NCBI RefSeq assembly: GCF_002786325.1
Contig: NZ_PGTB01000004.1
Coordinates: 1 to 64,000 of the forward strand
From: Pseudooceanicola lipolyticus
GTDB lineage: Bacteria > Pseudomonadota > Alphaproteobacteria > Rhodobacterales > Rhodobacteraceae
Direction: 5' to 3'
DNA: 64,000 nucleotides
Of the stretch, positions 1-7,773 are shown piece after piece; positions within the stretch are counted from its first letter, which is position 1; every line of letters begins with the position of its first letter. The notes beneath the pieces are model-generated. The model saw only the letters and a program-made list of their open reading frames with translations, searched no databases and was not told where the DNA came from. The position numbers and the translations under genes are program-made.

Positions 1-1
1 C

Positions 2-205
2 GACGGCGTGCACGTCGCCCCCGGCGCCACGCTGTGTGGCTGCGTCACCCTGGACACCGACGCCTTTGTCGGCGCCGGGGCCACGGTGCTGCCCCGGCTT
101 CACATCGGGGCCGGGGCTGTGATAGGCGCTGGCGCAGTTGTCACCCGCGACCTCGCCCCTGGCGCGGTCGTCACCGGCACCCCCGCGCGGCCGCGCACAG
201 GATAA
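2..205 (+). CDS. Hexapeptide-repeat acyltransferase, C-terminal fragment
   Basis: The gene is cut by the left edge; about 67 codons remain, ending at the TAA at 203-205. The visible part is a left-handed beta-helix built of hexapeptide repeats (for example VGAGATV, IGAGAVI, IGAGAVV), and it ends in GTPARPR, a typical end of sugar O-acetyltransferases of the NeuD/PglD kind. Such enzymes acetylate nucleotide sugars or amino sugars in the cytoplasm for surface glycans. It is followed after 17 bases by a methyltransferase and then a glycosyltransferase, which fits a glycan role. The acceptor cannot be read from this fragment. Confidence 0.7.
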   Translation, partial: DGVHVAPGATLCGCVTLDTDAFVGAGATVLPRLHIGAGAVIGAGAVVTRDLAPGAVVTGTPARPRTG

Positions 206-222
206 CAGCAGGAGGCTGGCCC

Positions 223-1002
223 ATGGACCCGATCAAGGCATTCGAACAAGAGCGCGAGGGCATCATCCGCGACCTGGGCGCCGACCCCGAGATCGCCGCG
301 GCCAGCAATGCCTGGATGCGGCTGGTGAACGCCAAGAAATATTCCTATACCTATACCGCGCTGGGTCGGCCGATCATCCAGTACCCGCAGGACATGGTCG
401 CGATGCAGGAACTGATCTGGGAAGTGCGCCCGGATCTGATCATCGAAACCGGCATCGCCCATGGCGGGTCGCTGATCCTCAGCGCCGCGGCACTGGCGAT
501 GCTGGACATGTGCGACGCCATCTCGGCCGGCAAGAACATCGACCCGTCGAAATCCGAGCGCAAGGTGATCGGGATCGATATCGACATTCGTGCCCATAAC
601 AAGGCGGCGATCGAGGCCCATCCGATGGCCAGCCGGATCCAGATGATCGAAGGGTCGAGCATTGCGCCGGAAACCATTGAAAAGGTGAAGAATGCGGCGC
701 GCGGCTACAAGACGGTTCTGGTCAGCCTCGACAGCAATCACACCCATGACCACGTGCTGGCCGAGCTGGAGGCCTATGCGCCGATGACCACCAAGGGCAG
801 CTATTGCGTGGTGTTCGACACGGTGATCGAGGATCTGCCCGCCGAGATGTTCGGCGACCGGCCCTGGGCGCCGGGCGACAACCCCAAGACGGCGCTGCAT
901 GCCTGGCTGAAGGATCACCCGGAATTCGAGATCGACAAGCGCATCGACCACAAGCTGCTGGTCTCGGTGGCGCCTGATGGCTTTCTGCGGCGCGTGGCCT
1001 GA
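223..1002 (+). CDS. CmcI/cephalosporin-hydroxylase-type SAM methyltransferase
   Basis: The product is 259 residues. I chose the ATG at 223 because AGGAGG lies at 210-215; the longer reading upstream overlaps the acyltransferase. A Rossmann-type SAM site is visible near residues 70-80 (IIETGIAHGGSL), followed by an acidic strand (VIGIDIDI) and VLVSLDSNHTHDHV, all typical of the CmcI-like family. These are often labelled cephalosporin hydroxylase, but many members sit in polysaccharide clusters and are thought to be sugar O-methyltransferases. The gene lies between an acyltransferase and a GT2 gene, five bases before the next start. Family assignment is good; the substrate is unknown. Confidence 0.75.
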   Translation: MDPIKAFEQEREGIIRDLGADPEIAAASNAWMRLVNAKKYSYTYTALGRPIIQYPQDMVAMQELIWEVRPDLIIETGIAHGGSLILSAAALAMLDMCDAISAGKNIDPSKSERKVIGIDIDIRAHNKAAIEAHPMASRIQMIEGSSIAPETIEKVKNAARGYKTVLVSLDSNHTHDHVLAELEAYAPMTTKGSYCVVFDTVIEDLPAEMFGDRPWAPGDNPKTALHAWLKDHPEFEIDKRIDHKLLVSVAPDGFLRRVA

Positions 1003-1007
1003 CCGCC

Positions 1008-2255
1008 GTGCCGAAGAAGATCAGTATCATCATCCCGACGCGCGAGCGTGCGTTTTACCTGCATTATTCGTTGCAAACCGCTCTGGCGATTGACGATCCG
1101 GATATCGAGGTGATCGTCAGCAACAATGCCAGCACCGATGATACGGCCGAGGTCCTGGCCGCCTTCGACGATCCGCGCCTGAAGGTGCTGAACACCGGCA
1201 CGCGGGTGTCGATGCGGCACAATTTCGAATTCTGCCTGGCAGAGGCCAGCGGCGATTACCTGCTCTATATCGGCGATGACGACGCGATGATCCCCGGCCA
1301 GTTTCCGGTGTTCCGCCACGTGGTGGAAACCCACGCGCCGGATTCGCTTAGCTGGTCGATTCCCACTTTCGGCTGGGTGTCGGACGATTACACTGGCAAG
1401 GCTGGCGGCGTGCGACTGGAAAAGCGGTTCCTGTACGGCGCGCTCGACCCCATCGAGATGGGGCTGATGCGGCGCAAGCTGATGGCGGCGGATTTCGAGG
1501 AGTTCCGCGCCCCGACGATCTATCACGGCGCCGCCTCGCGGGCCTTCATGGAGCGGCACCGGGCGCCGAACGGGCTGTTCTTCAACGGCACCAGCCCGGA
1601 TCTGTATTTCACCTATCTGGCGGTCCTCTCCGGCGCCCGGCACATGGATCTGCGCCACCCGGTCACCATCAGCGGCAAAAGCGCCGCAAGCACCGGGGCG
1701 GCGCATAACTCGAAGGCGATCAAGAAGAATGCGGTAAACCCAGCGACCCGGTTCGCGCAGGAAAACCAGGCCGATCCGGTGCGCGACGTGGTCGACCTGG
1801 GCACCAGCGTGCGCGGCGCATTCTTCCAGGTGCTGGAAACCGTGCGCGAGATCCTGGGCGAAGAGGAACGCCCGGATTACGCCGCCTGGTTCCGCTTTAT
1901 TCTGGCCGACCGCAAGGGGCACAGCGCAGCCGAACACGACGATGTCGTCGCCCGTCTGCGCGCCTATGCCACGCAGTGCGGCGCCGAGGGCGCGCTGGAC
2001 CAGGTGCTGCGTGCCGGGGCCGGAGATGTCAGCCGCAAACGCCTGGCGGCGCGCTGGGCCAAAGCCAAGTCAAAACTTCAAAGCTTCCGCGTAAAGACCG
2101 AAATCGACGGCGAAAACACCGTTCTGAGCGCGGCCGAGGTGGTCGACATGATCCTGGGCGATGGCTTTGTTCCCCAACTGGGCGCGGCCTCGGAACAGTC
2201 CAGCCGCTGGCGCGGCGCGGTGCAGCGGTCCAAGCCGTTTCCCAAGCAGTTCTGA
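1008..2255 (+). CDS. Family 2 glycosyltransferase
   Basis: This 415-residue protein starts at a GTG five bases after the methyltransferase stop. The N-terminal third is a GT-A domain: ISIIIPTRERAFYLHYS at the start, then VSNNASTDDT and the DXD-type acidic motif YIGDDDAM near residue 89, which binds the nucleotide-sugar metal. The rest has no familiar domain and no clear membrane segment, so it is probably cytoplasmic or peripheral. The family transfers a sugar from a nucleotide donor. The neighbours (acyl- and methyltransferases) suggest surface polysaccharide or glycosylated-protein synthesis. Donor and acceptor cannot be told. Confidence 0.8.
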   Translation: MPKKISIIIPTRERAFYLHYSLQTALAIDDPDIEVIVSNNASTDDTAEVLAAFDDPRLKVLNTGTRVSMRHNFEFCLAEASGDYLLYIGDDDAMIPGQFPVFRHVVETHAPDSLSWSIPTFGWVSDDYTGKAGGVRLEKRFLYGALDPIEMGLMRRKLMAADFEEFRAPTIYHGAASRAFMERHRAPNGLFFNGTSPDLYFTYLAVLSGARHMDLRHPVTISGKSAASTGAAHNSKAIKKNAVNPATRFAQENQADPVRDVVDLGTSVRGAFFQVLETVREILGEEERPDYAAWFRFILADRKGHSAAEHDDVVARLRAYATQCGAEGALDQVLRAGAGDVSRKRLAARWAKAKSKLQSFRVKTEIDGENTVLSAAEVVDMILGDGFVPQLGAASEQSSRWRGAVQRSKPFPKQF

Positions 2256-2319
2256 CGTCGCGCCTTTCGAGGCGGGGAGGTCCAGGTTCTAGACCGGGAG
2301 AGGTGCGGGACTGCGGCGC

Positions 2320-3060
2320 TCAGGTCTTCACGTACCAGTCGTCAAAGCGCGACACGTCCTGGCAGACACGGGTATAGCCCTTGGAGGTCAGCAGGTCGAA
2401 CACCTGCTCGCGCTGGGGTTCGTGATTGTGTTCCACCGTCATCACCCGGAACGACCAGCGGTCGAAATCCACCGCGCTCAGGATGTCGTATTCGCTGCCC
2501 TCGGTGTCGATCGAGATGTAATCCACCACTGCCGGCGCCTTATGTTCGGCCAGCAGGTCGTTCAGCGACACGGTCTGCACCTGGTAGCTTTGACCGCGCA
2601 TTTTGCGCGAGGTTTTGACGAAGGAGGAGATCGACGAATTGATGGCGCTGGCGGTCTCGGTGAATTCGACGGTGTGGCCGCTTTCCTTCCAGACGCAGCG
2701 GGTGTCGATGGTGGCCTTGCGGGCCGCCTTCAGCGCATCGTGCCAGCCGCGCGCCGGTTCGGCCAGAATGCCGGTCCAGCCGAAATCGCGCTCCATCACC
2801 AGGGAATTCGACAGTTCGGTGCCATTGGTGGCGCCGAATTCCACGAAAAAACCGTTGTGTTTAAACTCCAGCTGGGCCAGCGCGAAGATGTCCTGGCGCA
2901 CTTGCGAAACCGAGCTGTCCAGCAGGTCGATACAGGCGCTGCGTTTTTCCGGCGGCATCTGCTTGATGAATTCAAGGTCGTAAAACGCATTCTCGCGCGA
3001 TTTCAGCTGCCGCAACCGGGACCGGCGGATCAGGGTGGTATCGGAAAGCAGATGGGACAC
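2320..3060 (-). CDS. FkbM-family methyltransferase
   Basis: The protein is 246 residues and convergent with the GT2 gene. It carries the FkbM pattern: GFFVEFGATNGTELSNSL as SAM-binding glycine loop, WTGILAEPARGW, a region with TVSLNDLLAEH, then VDYISIDTEGSEYDIL. The family methylates hydroxyls of sugars or polyketides with SAM in the cytoplasm. With the genes at 2-2255 it marks the right end of a glycan-decoration region. The ATG at 3060 is the only good start. About 95 bases separate it from the next minus-strand gene, so it may have its own promoter. Confidence 0.8.
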   Translation of the reverse strand: MSHLLSDTTLIRRSRLRQLKSRENAFYDLEFIKQMPPEKRSACIDLLDSSVSQVRQDIFALAQLEFKHNGFFVEFGATNGTELSNSLVMERDFGWTGILAEPARGWHDALKAARKATIDTRCVWKESGHTVEFTETASAINSSISSFVKTSRKMRGQSYQVQTVSLNDLLAEHKAPAVVDYISIDTEGSEYDILSAVDFDRWSFRVMTVEHNHEPQREQVFDLLTSKGYTRVCQDVSRFDDWYVKT

Positions 3061-3156
3061 GGGACAGCGCCTTGGATGAGAACCTGTATCCGGTGATACC
3101 CCTGCGAGGCGGTCCGCCGCAAGGGTTGGCGCGGATCATGCCACAGATCGGGGGTG

Positions 3157-3738
3157 TTAGCGCGGTTTCCCGGTGTGCAGACCGTCGACAAAGATATCCA
3201 GCAGGCGCAGAACCCCATCCTTCCAGCCGGGTTCGGGCGGGCGCGCGTAACACAGGGCATAGACCGTGCCCAGCAGGTCGTCGGCGGTGATATCGGCGCG
3301 CAGGCGCCCGGCGCTCTGCGCCGGGGCGATCAGGGTGTCGACCGCGCGGGCCATGCGGGCGGAAATTTCCGCGAACATGGCCTTGGATTCATCGCTGGCA
3401 ACCACCGCCAGGGCGCCCAGCAGCCCGCGCTTGGTTTCGACCAGCTCGACCAAGGAGTATAACCAGGTGCGCAACGCTTCGGGCCCGTCCGAGGTGGCGT
3501 CAAGCCGCCCGGCCAGTTCGATCAATTGCTCGACCTCGTGGCGATAGACCGCCTGGAACAGATCCTCGCGAGTCGGGAAATGCCGGTACAGCGTTCCGAT
3601 CCCCACACCGGCGCTGCGCGCAACTGCTTCCAGGCTGGCCTCGGGGCCACCGCGGCCCAGGATTTCTTTTGCCGCTTCGATCAGGCGCTCGCGGTTGCGC
3701 AGCGCATCGGATCTGGGTTTGCGGCGGGCCGTGACCAT
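3157..3738 (-). CDS. TetR-family transcriptional regulator
   Basis: The product is 193 residues from the ATG at 3738, which I prefer because a basic N-terminus (VTARRKPRSDALRNRERL) directly precedes the helix-turn-helix. A longer reading from 3789 would run through the palindrome at 3763-3779. The HTH shows the classic ASLEAVARSAGVGIGTLYRHFPTREDLF-type pattern at about residues 32-60; the C-terminal ligand domain is of the SbtR/AcrR C-like kind. It is divergent from the FeS subunit of a molybdenum hydroxylase with a palindrome between them, so it likely represses that operon and itself. The inducer is unknown. Confidence 0.85.
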   Translation of the reverse strand: MVTARRKPRSDALRNRERLIEAAKEILGRGGPEASLEAVARSAGVGIGTLYRHFPTREDLFQAVYRHEVEQLIELAGRLDATSDGPEALRTWLYSLVELVETKRGLLGALAVVASDESKAMFAEISARMARAVDTLIAPAQSAGRLRADITADDLLGTVYALCYARPPEPGWKDGVLRLLDIFVDGLHTGKPR

Positions 3739-3762
3739 TTTCTGAGTCAGTCCTCTTGTTAA

Positions 3763-3779
3763 ACGGAGGATGCCTCCGT
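3763..3779. promoter_or_regulatory. Palindromic operator, probably for the adjacent TetR
   Basis: ACGGAGG-ATG-CCTCCGT is a perfect 7-bp inverted repeat with a 3-base centre. It lies 25 bases before the tetR start and 116 bases before the divergent FeS-subunit gene. Size and position match TetR operators. Binding by this regulator is inferred. Confidence 0.65.
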
Positions 3780-3894
3780 ATATTTCCATTTATCGGCGGG
3801 AGAGCGTTTCTGCGGCCGACCCTGACTAACGGACCCACTTGGCACAGGCTGCCGGGGCCGTCGATTCACAACATAGTAAGCCAATGGAGACTGC

Positions 3895-4392
3895 ATGTCC
3901 TACTCCATCAGCCTTACGGTCAACGGCGCACAGCAGGCTGTGACGCTGGATGATCCGCGCGTCACATTGCTGGATCTGCTGCGCGAACGGCTAGACCTGC
4001 CGGGCACCAAGAAGGGATGTGACCGGGGCCAATGCGGCGCCTGCACCGTCCTGATCGACGGGCGGCGGGCCAATTCCTGCCTCGCCCTCGCGGTCACGCT
4101 GGACGGCGCCGAGGTGACCACCATCGAGGGCCTGGCCCGGGGCGAAACCCTTCACCCGGTGCAGGCGGCCTTTATCGATCATGATGCCTTCCAATGCGGA
4201 TATTGCACGCCGGGCCAGATCATGAGCGCCGTCGGCCTGATCGCCGAGGGCCAGGCCGGTGACGACCCCGAGCGGATTCGCGAGGGGATGAGCGGCAACC
4301 TGTGCCGCTGCGCCGCCTATCACGGGATCACCCAGGCGGTATGCGACGCAACCCGCCGTATGGCGACCGACCAGGCGGAGACAACGGCATGA
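3895..4392 (+). CDS. [2Fe-2S] subunit of a PaoABC/xanthine dehydrogenase-type hydroxylase
   Basis: The 165-residue protein is normal length for the iron-sulfur subunit of molybdenum hydroxylases. Residues 1-80 form a plant-ferredoxin domain with [18 protein letters not shown] and NSC (four Cys). The second half is the helical [2Fe-2S] domain with [11 protein letters not shown] and [12 protein letters not shown]. It passes electrons from the molybdopterin centre to the FAD subunit. It overlaps the next gene by four bases (ATGA). The partner molybdopterin subunit is absent here and the FAD subunit is broken, so this protein probably has no complete complex to join unless one is encoded elsewhere. 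Confidence 0.85.
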   Translation: MSYSISLTVNGAQQAVTLDDPRVTLLDLLRERLDLPGTKKGCDRGQCGACTVLIDGRRANSCLALAVTLDGAEVTTIEGLARGETLHPVQAAFIDHDAFQCGYCTPGQIMSAVGLIAEGQAGDDPERIREGMSGNLCRCAAYHGITQAVCDATRRMATDQAETTA

Positions 4393-5726
4393 GACAATTC
4401 GATTATATCCGGCCCACCTCGTTGGCCGATGCCATTGCCGCCTGGTCGCCCGGCGCCGCCTATCTGGGCGGCGGGACAAACCTGGTCGACCTGATGAAGA
4501 TCGGCGTGCAGCAGCCCGACCGGCTGATCGATCTGGGCCGGCTGCCGGGCCTGGACCGGATCGAGATGCGGCCCGATGGCGGCGCCCGGATCGGCGCGCT
4601 GGTGCGCAATGCCGATCTGGCCCATGACCCAGCCTTTGCCGCCGCGTTTCCGGTGGTGGCCGAGGCGCTGCTGGCCGGTGCCTCGGGTCAGTTGCGCAAC
4701 ATGGCGACCGTGGGGGGCAACCTGATGCAACGCCCCCGCTGCGCCTATTTCCAGGACCCGCACAGTGCCTGCAACCGTCGCGCCCCCGGTGCCGGCTGCG
4801 CCGCGCGCGGCGGCGAGGCTTCTGGCCTGGCGGTGCTGGGCTGGAGCGATTCCTGCATCGCCACCAACCCTTCGGATTTCGGCGTCGCCCTGGCCGCGCT
4901 GGACGCGGTGGTCGAGGTGCAGGGCCCCGATGGCGGGCGCGAGATACCGTTCGCGGCGTTCCACCGCCTGCCGGGGGATACGCCCGAGATCGAAACCGCG
5001 CTGGCACCGGGCGAATTGATCCTGGCCCTGTGCCTGCCTGCCGGGGCGGCGGCGTTCCGGGACCATGCCCGTTATCTCAAGCTGCGCGAGCGGACCTCGT
5101 TTGCCTTTGCGCTGGTCTCGGCGGCCGCGGCTCTGAGGATGGAGGGCGACCGCATCGCCGCGGCGCTGGCCGGGGAGGCCGACGAGGTGCTGGTGGTCGG
5201 CCATTCCTCGGGCGCACATCTGGCGGTGTCGGTGCTGTCCGCCCTGATCCGCGCCGGCCGGGTGCCATCCGATGGCCCGGCACTGGGCCTGCTGACCCTG
5301 GGGCAGGTGGTGCCGATGCTGTCCTTCCTGCCGCGCGCCGCGCGGCTGCGCGGCGATCTGCGCTTTCTCTCGACTCGGGACGAGCTGGCCTGGATCGACA
5401 TCTCCGCGCCGGGCGACGGCTGTTCCTTTGCGCTTTGCGATCCGGTGACGGTCAGCGGCGTGGCGCCCGAGGCCAAGCGCTGGCCGCTGGTGATCTCTGC
5501 CGCCTTCACCCAGACCCTGTCGCCCGAACGCTGGAAGGCGCTGCGCTGGCGGTTCTTCCGGCTGCATTTCCAGTATCTCTGCGCCTTCGACCGGCCGGGC
5601 GATTACGACTATTTCCGGGTCACCGCCGGGCCGCAGACTCTGGCTGCGCGTTATGACGGGCGCCCGGCCTCGAAATCGCGGATCGAGGTGGCGGTCAGCA
5701 AATACACCTCCGTGCAGGCCGCATGA
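4389..5726 (+). CDS. Chimeric ORF: truncated PaoB-like FAD subunit fused to half an alpha/beta hydrolase
   Basis: The 445-residue reading frame joins two unrelated proteins. Residues 1 to about 258 are a PaoB-type FAD-binding subunit: YLGGGTNLVDLMK, NMATVGGNLMQRPRC, and Cys 118, 128, 137 and 156 as expected for the extra [4Fe-4S] cluster of that branch. After EGDRIAAAL the usual C-terminal domain stops. From about residue 262 the sequence is VLVVGHSSGAHLAVSVL, a serine-hydrolase nucleophile elbow (GHSSG, Ser273), followed by the C-terminal half of a protein that precedes P450 genes in related genomes. The join lies near 5145-5185. This looks like one in-frame deletion that removed the end of the FAD subunit, the molybdopterin subunit and the start of the hydrolase. 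Neither half is likely functional. Confidence 0.7.
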   Translation: MRQFDYIRPTSLADAIAAWSPGAAYLGGGTNLVDLMKIGVQQPDRLIDLGRLPGLDRIEMRPDGGARIGALVRNADLAHDPAFAAAFPVVAEALLAGASGQLRNMATVGGNLMQRPRCAYFQDPHSACNRRAPGAGCAARGGEASGLAVLGWSDSCIATNPSDFGVALAALDAVVEVQGPDGGREIPFAAFHRLPGDTPEIETALAPGELILALCLPAGAAAFRDHARYLKLRERTSFAFALVSAAAALRMEGDRIAAALAGEADEVLVVGHSSGAHLAVSVLSALIRAGRVPSDGPALGLLTLGQVVPMLSFLPRAARLRGDLRFLSTRDELAWIDISAPGDGCSFALCDPVTVSGVAPEAKRWPLVISAAFTQTLSPERWKALRWRFFRLHFQYLCAFDRPGDYDYFRVTAGPQTLAARYDGRPASKSRIEVAVSKYTSVQAA

Positions 5727-7066
5727 TCCCGCCTAAACCCCCGTCGCGGCCCGGCCGGGTGTCGCTCTGGCGCTATGCGCGGCTGTTCCGGCAGGACATC
5801 CTGTCGGCCCAGCCGGCGCGGCTGTACCGGGCCTGGATGGCCGAGTTCCGCACGCCGTTCTTCCGCTCCTTCCTGTTGAACCAGCCCGACCTGGTGGCGC
5901 AGGTGCTGAAAGACCGGCCGCAGGATTTCCCCAAGTCGAACCGCATCGGCGAGGGGCTGCGGCCGCTGCTCGGCAACTCGGTCTTCCTGACCAATGGCGC
6001 CACCTGGCAGCGCCAGCGGCGCATCATCGACCCGGCCTTTGAGGGCGGGCGGCTGCGCGACACCTATCCGGCGATGTATGGCGCGGCACAGGCGGCGGTG
6101 GACCGGCTGCAGCCGGGGCTGACCGAGATCGAGGCGGTGACCAGCCACGCCGCGGCCGACGTGATTTTCCGCACGCTGTTTTCCATCCCGATCGATGCGC
6201 CGGTGGCGGCGCAGGTCTTCACCCGCTTTCGCGACTATCAGCGCAGTCAGCCGATCCTGAACCTGGCCGCCTTCCTGCCGCTGCCGCGCTGGCTGCCGCG
6301 GTTTCACCGCCATGGCACCCGCGCCGCGGCGCGCGACATCCGGGCGCTGATCACCGGGCTGGTTGAACGCCGCCGGCAGGAGATCGATGCCGGAACCGCG
6401 CCCGACGATCTGGCGACCAAGATCATGACCACGCGCGACCCGCAAACCGGCGCAGGCTTCGATGCGCAGGACATGGTGGACCAGGTGGCGATCTTCTTCC
6501 TGGCGGGGCACGAGACCAGCGCCTCGGCCCTGGCCTGGGCGCTGTATCTGCTGGCGCTGTACCCGGACTGGCAAGCGCGGCTGGCCGAGGAGGCGGCAGC
6601 GCTCGACCTGTCTGACTTCGCCGCGGTCTCCCGGCTGAAGATTGCCCGCGACGTGTTCCGCGAGGCGCTGCGGCTTTATCCGCCGGTGCCGATGATGGTG
6701 CGCGAGGCGAGCTGCCCGGAACGGTTCCGCGACCGGGCGGTGCCACGGGGCAGCCAGCTGGTGCTGAGCCCCTGGCACCTGCACCGGCATGAACGGCTGT
6801 GGGACAATCCCGACGGCTTCGATCCCGGCCGCTGGGAGACGGAAAACGGCCGCACCTGCCAGCGCGCGGCCTATATCCCGTTCTCCGCCGGTGCGCGGGT
6901 CTGTACCGGCGCGGGCTTTGCCATGGTGGAAGGGCCCTTGCTGCTGGCGATGCTGGTGCGGGCCTGTCGCTTTGCCCCGGTCGAGGGGCGCGACCCGGTG
7001 CCGGTGGCACATCTGACGGTGCGGGCGCGGGACGGCATCTGGCTGCAAGTGGCGCGGCGGGACTGA
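5723..7066 (+). CDS. Cytochrome P450
   Basis: This 447-residue soluble P450 has all class markers: the I-helix AGHET at residues 261-265, ExxR at 314-317 (EALR), and the haem loop PFSAGARVCTGAGF with the axial Cys at 394. The length is normal for a bacterial P450 and no membrane anchor is seen. It would hydroxylate a small lipophilic or aromatic substrate with electrons from a ferredoxin system not encoded next to it. It overlaps the chimeric gene by four bases (ATGA), the coupling expected with the original hydrolase gene whose front half is lost. The substrate is unknown. Confidence 0.85.
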   Translation: MIPPKPPSRPGRVSLWRYARLFRQDILSAQPARLYRAWMAEFRTPFFRSFLLNQPDLVAQVLKDRPQDFPKSNRIGEGLRPLLGNSVFLTNGATWQRQRRIIDPAFEGGRLRDTYPAMYGAAQAAVDRLQPGLTEIEAVTSHAAADVIFRTLFSIPIDAPVAAQVFTRFRDYQRSQPILNLAAFLPLPRWLPRFHRHGTRAAARDIRALITGLVERRRQEIDAGTAPDDLATKIMTTRDPQTGAGFDAQDMVDQVAIFFLAGHETSASALAWALYLLALYPDWQARLAEEAAALDLSDFAAVSRLKIARDVFREALRLYPPVPMMVREASCPERFRDRAVPRGSQLVLSPWHLHRHERLWDNPDGFDPGRWETENGRTCQRAAYIPFSAGARVCTGAGFAMVEGPLLLAMLVRACRFAPVEGRDPVPVAHLTVRARDGIWLQVARRD

Positions 7067-7071
7067 GCGGG

Positions 7072-7120
7072 CCAAGACTTTCCAGGAAAGTCTTGGCAAA
7101 AGTTTCCTGGAAACTTTTGC
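7072..7120. terminator. Twin palindromes between convergent genes
   Basis: Two adjacent palindromes lie in the 55 bases between the P450 stop and the convergent gene. The first (7072-7096) has 12-bp arms CCAAGACTTTCC and GGAAAGTCTTGG around one base. The second (7096-7120) has 12-bp arms GCAAAAGTTTCC and GGAAACTTTTGC around one base. The two share the core TTTCC-N-GGAAA. A bidirectional terminator or a small dispersed repeat is the likely reading. Confidence 0.7.
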
Positions 7121-7121
7121 T

Positions 7122-7352
7122 TCAGCACAGCACCCGGACCGGCTCATTGTTGCAGAACACCACAATCTGGTCGCCATTCTGCACCGCGTGATAGCCGCGG
7201 CGGCGGAGTTCGGCCTCGAACGCGGCCTTGCCGACGATCAGTTCGACATCGCGCAGTTTGCGGCGCACCACGCCGCCCTGGCGGGCCGCCTTGGCATCGA
7301 ACAGGCGCTGCATCCAGATGGACGGGGGCAGAAAATGTCGGGTCTCGCTCAT
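7122..7352 (-). CDS. Small conserved protein of the fumC unit (76 aa)
   Basis: The ATG at 7352 gives a 76-residue protein beginning MSETRHFLPPSIWMQ and ending CNNEPVRVLC. Related Rhodobacterales proteins are often labelled N-(5'-phosphoribosyl)anthranilate isomerase, but this one is far too short to be a TIM-barrel enzyme and I see no TrpF motif, so that name should not be used. It is rich in Arg and has no signal peptide or membrane segment. It is the last gene of a minus-strand set led by fumC, 35 bases after the RHH gene. Function unknown. Confidence 0.6.
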   Translation of the reverse strand: MSETRHFLPPSIWMQRLFDAKAARQGGVVRRKLRDVELIVGKAAFEAELRRRGYHAVQNGDQIVVFCNNEPVRVLC

Positions 7353-7387
7353 GCGCCGATCATGGCCGCATGCCGGTAAACAGCCGA

Positions 7388-7600
7388 TTAACCGCGGTAG
7401 TGCCGCAGCACGTAAAGCCGGATCGCCGAGGCCAGCCCGCTTTCGCTGCCGCGCGCGATGTCGATCTCGGCGGCCAGTTCGTTGATGCCCTTGCCTTGCA
7501 AATCCGCGATCTCGCGGAAGGCGCGCCAGAACTCGTCCTCCAGCGACACGCTGGTGCGGTGGCCGCGCAGGGTGAGCGAGCGTTTGACCGGCCGGCTCAT
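7388..7600 (-). CDS. Ribbon-helix-helix domain protein (70 aa)
   Basis: The 70-residue product fits a short RHH protein: a beta strand with RSLTLRGHRTSVSLED, then helices through FWRAFREIADLQGKG and INELAAEID. RHH proteins bind DNA as dimers, though this family (often found beside DUF4169) has no proven target. Its ATG overlaps the stop of the DUF4169 gene (ATGA at 7597-7600), which suggests coupled translation. Confidence 0.75.
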   Translation of the reverse strand: MSRPVKRSLTLRGHRTSVSLEDEFWRAFREIADLQGKGINELAAEIDIARGSESGLASAIRLYVLRHYRG

Positions 7601-7773
7601 TCGTCGCGCTTGTGGCCGTCGAGATGCCTTTGTGCACGCGCCGCCGCGGCCGTGTCGCGCGTCTTCTCGGCCTTGCTGCGGCCGAATTTCGCTGCGTTCG
7701 CGTCGGCACGGGCCTTTTTCTCGGCCCGTGCCTTCTGTTTCCGGACCCGGTTCAGATTGACCGGCTCCGCCAT
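7597..7773 (-). CDS. DUF4169 family protein (58 aa)
   Basis: The reading frame from the ATG at 7773 encodes 58 residues beginning [20 protein letters not shown] and ending GHKRDE. It is highly charged (Lys, Arg, Ala, Glu) and probably one long helix, which matches DUF4169. It overlaps fumC upstream (TGATG) and the RHH gene downstream (ATGA), so three genes are linked by overlapping start and stop codons. Function unknown. Confidence 0.75.
   Translation of the reverse strand: MAEPVNLNRVRKQKARAEKKARADANAAKFGRSKAEKTRDTAAAARAQRHLDGHKRDE

Noticed and set aside
7122-7352. Annotation as phosphoribosylanthranilate isomerase
   Set aside because: At 76 residues without TrpF motifs it cannot be the TIM-barrel enzyme.
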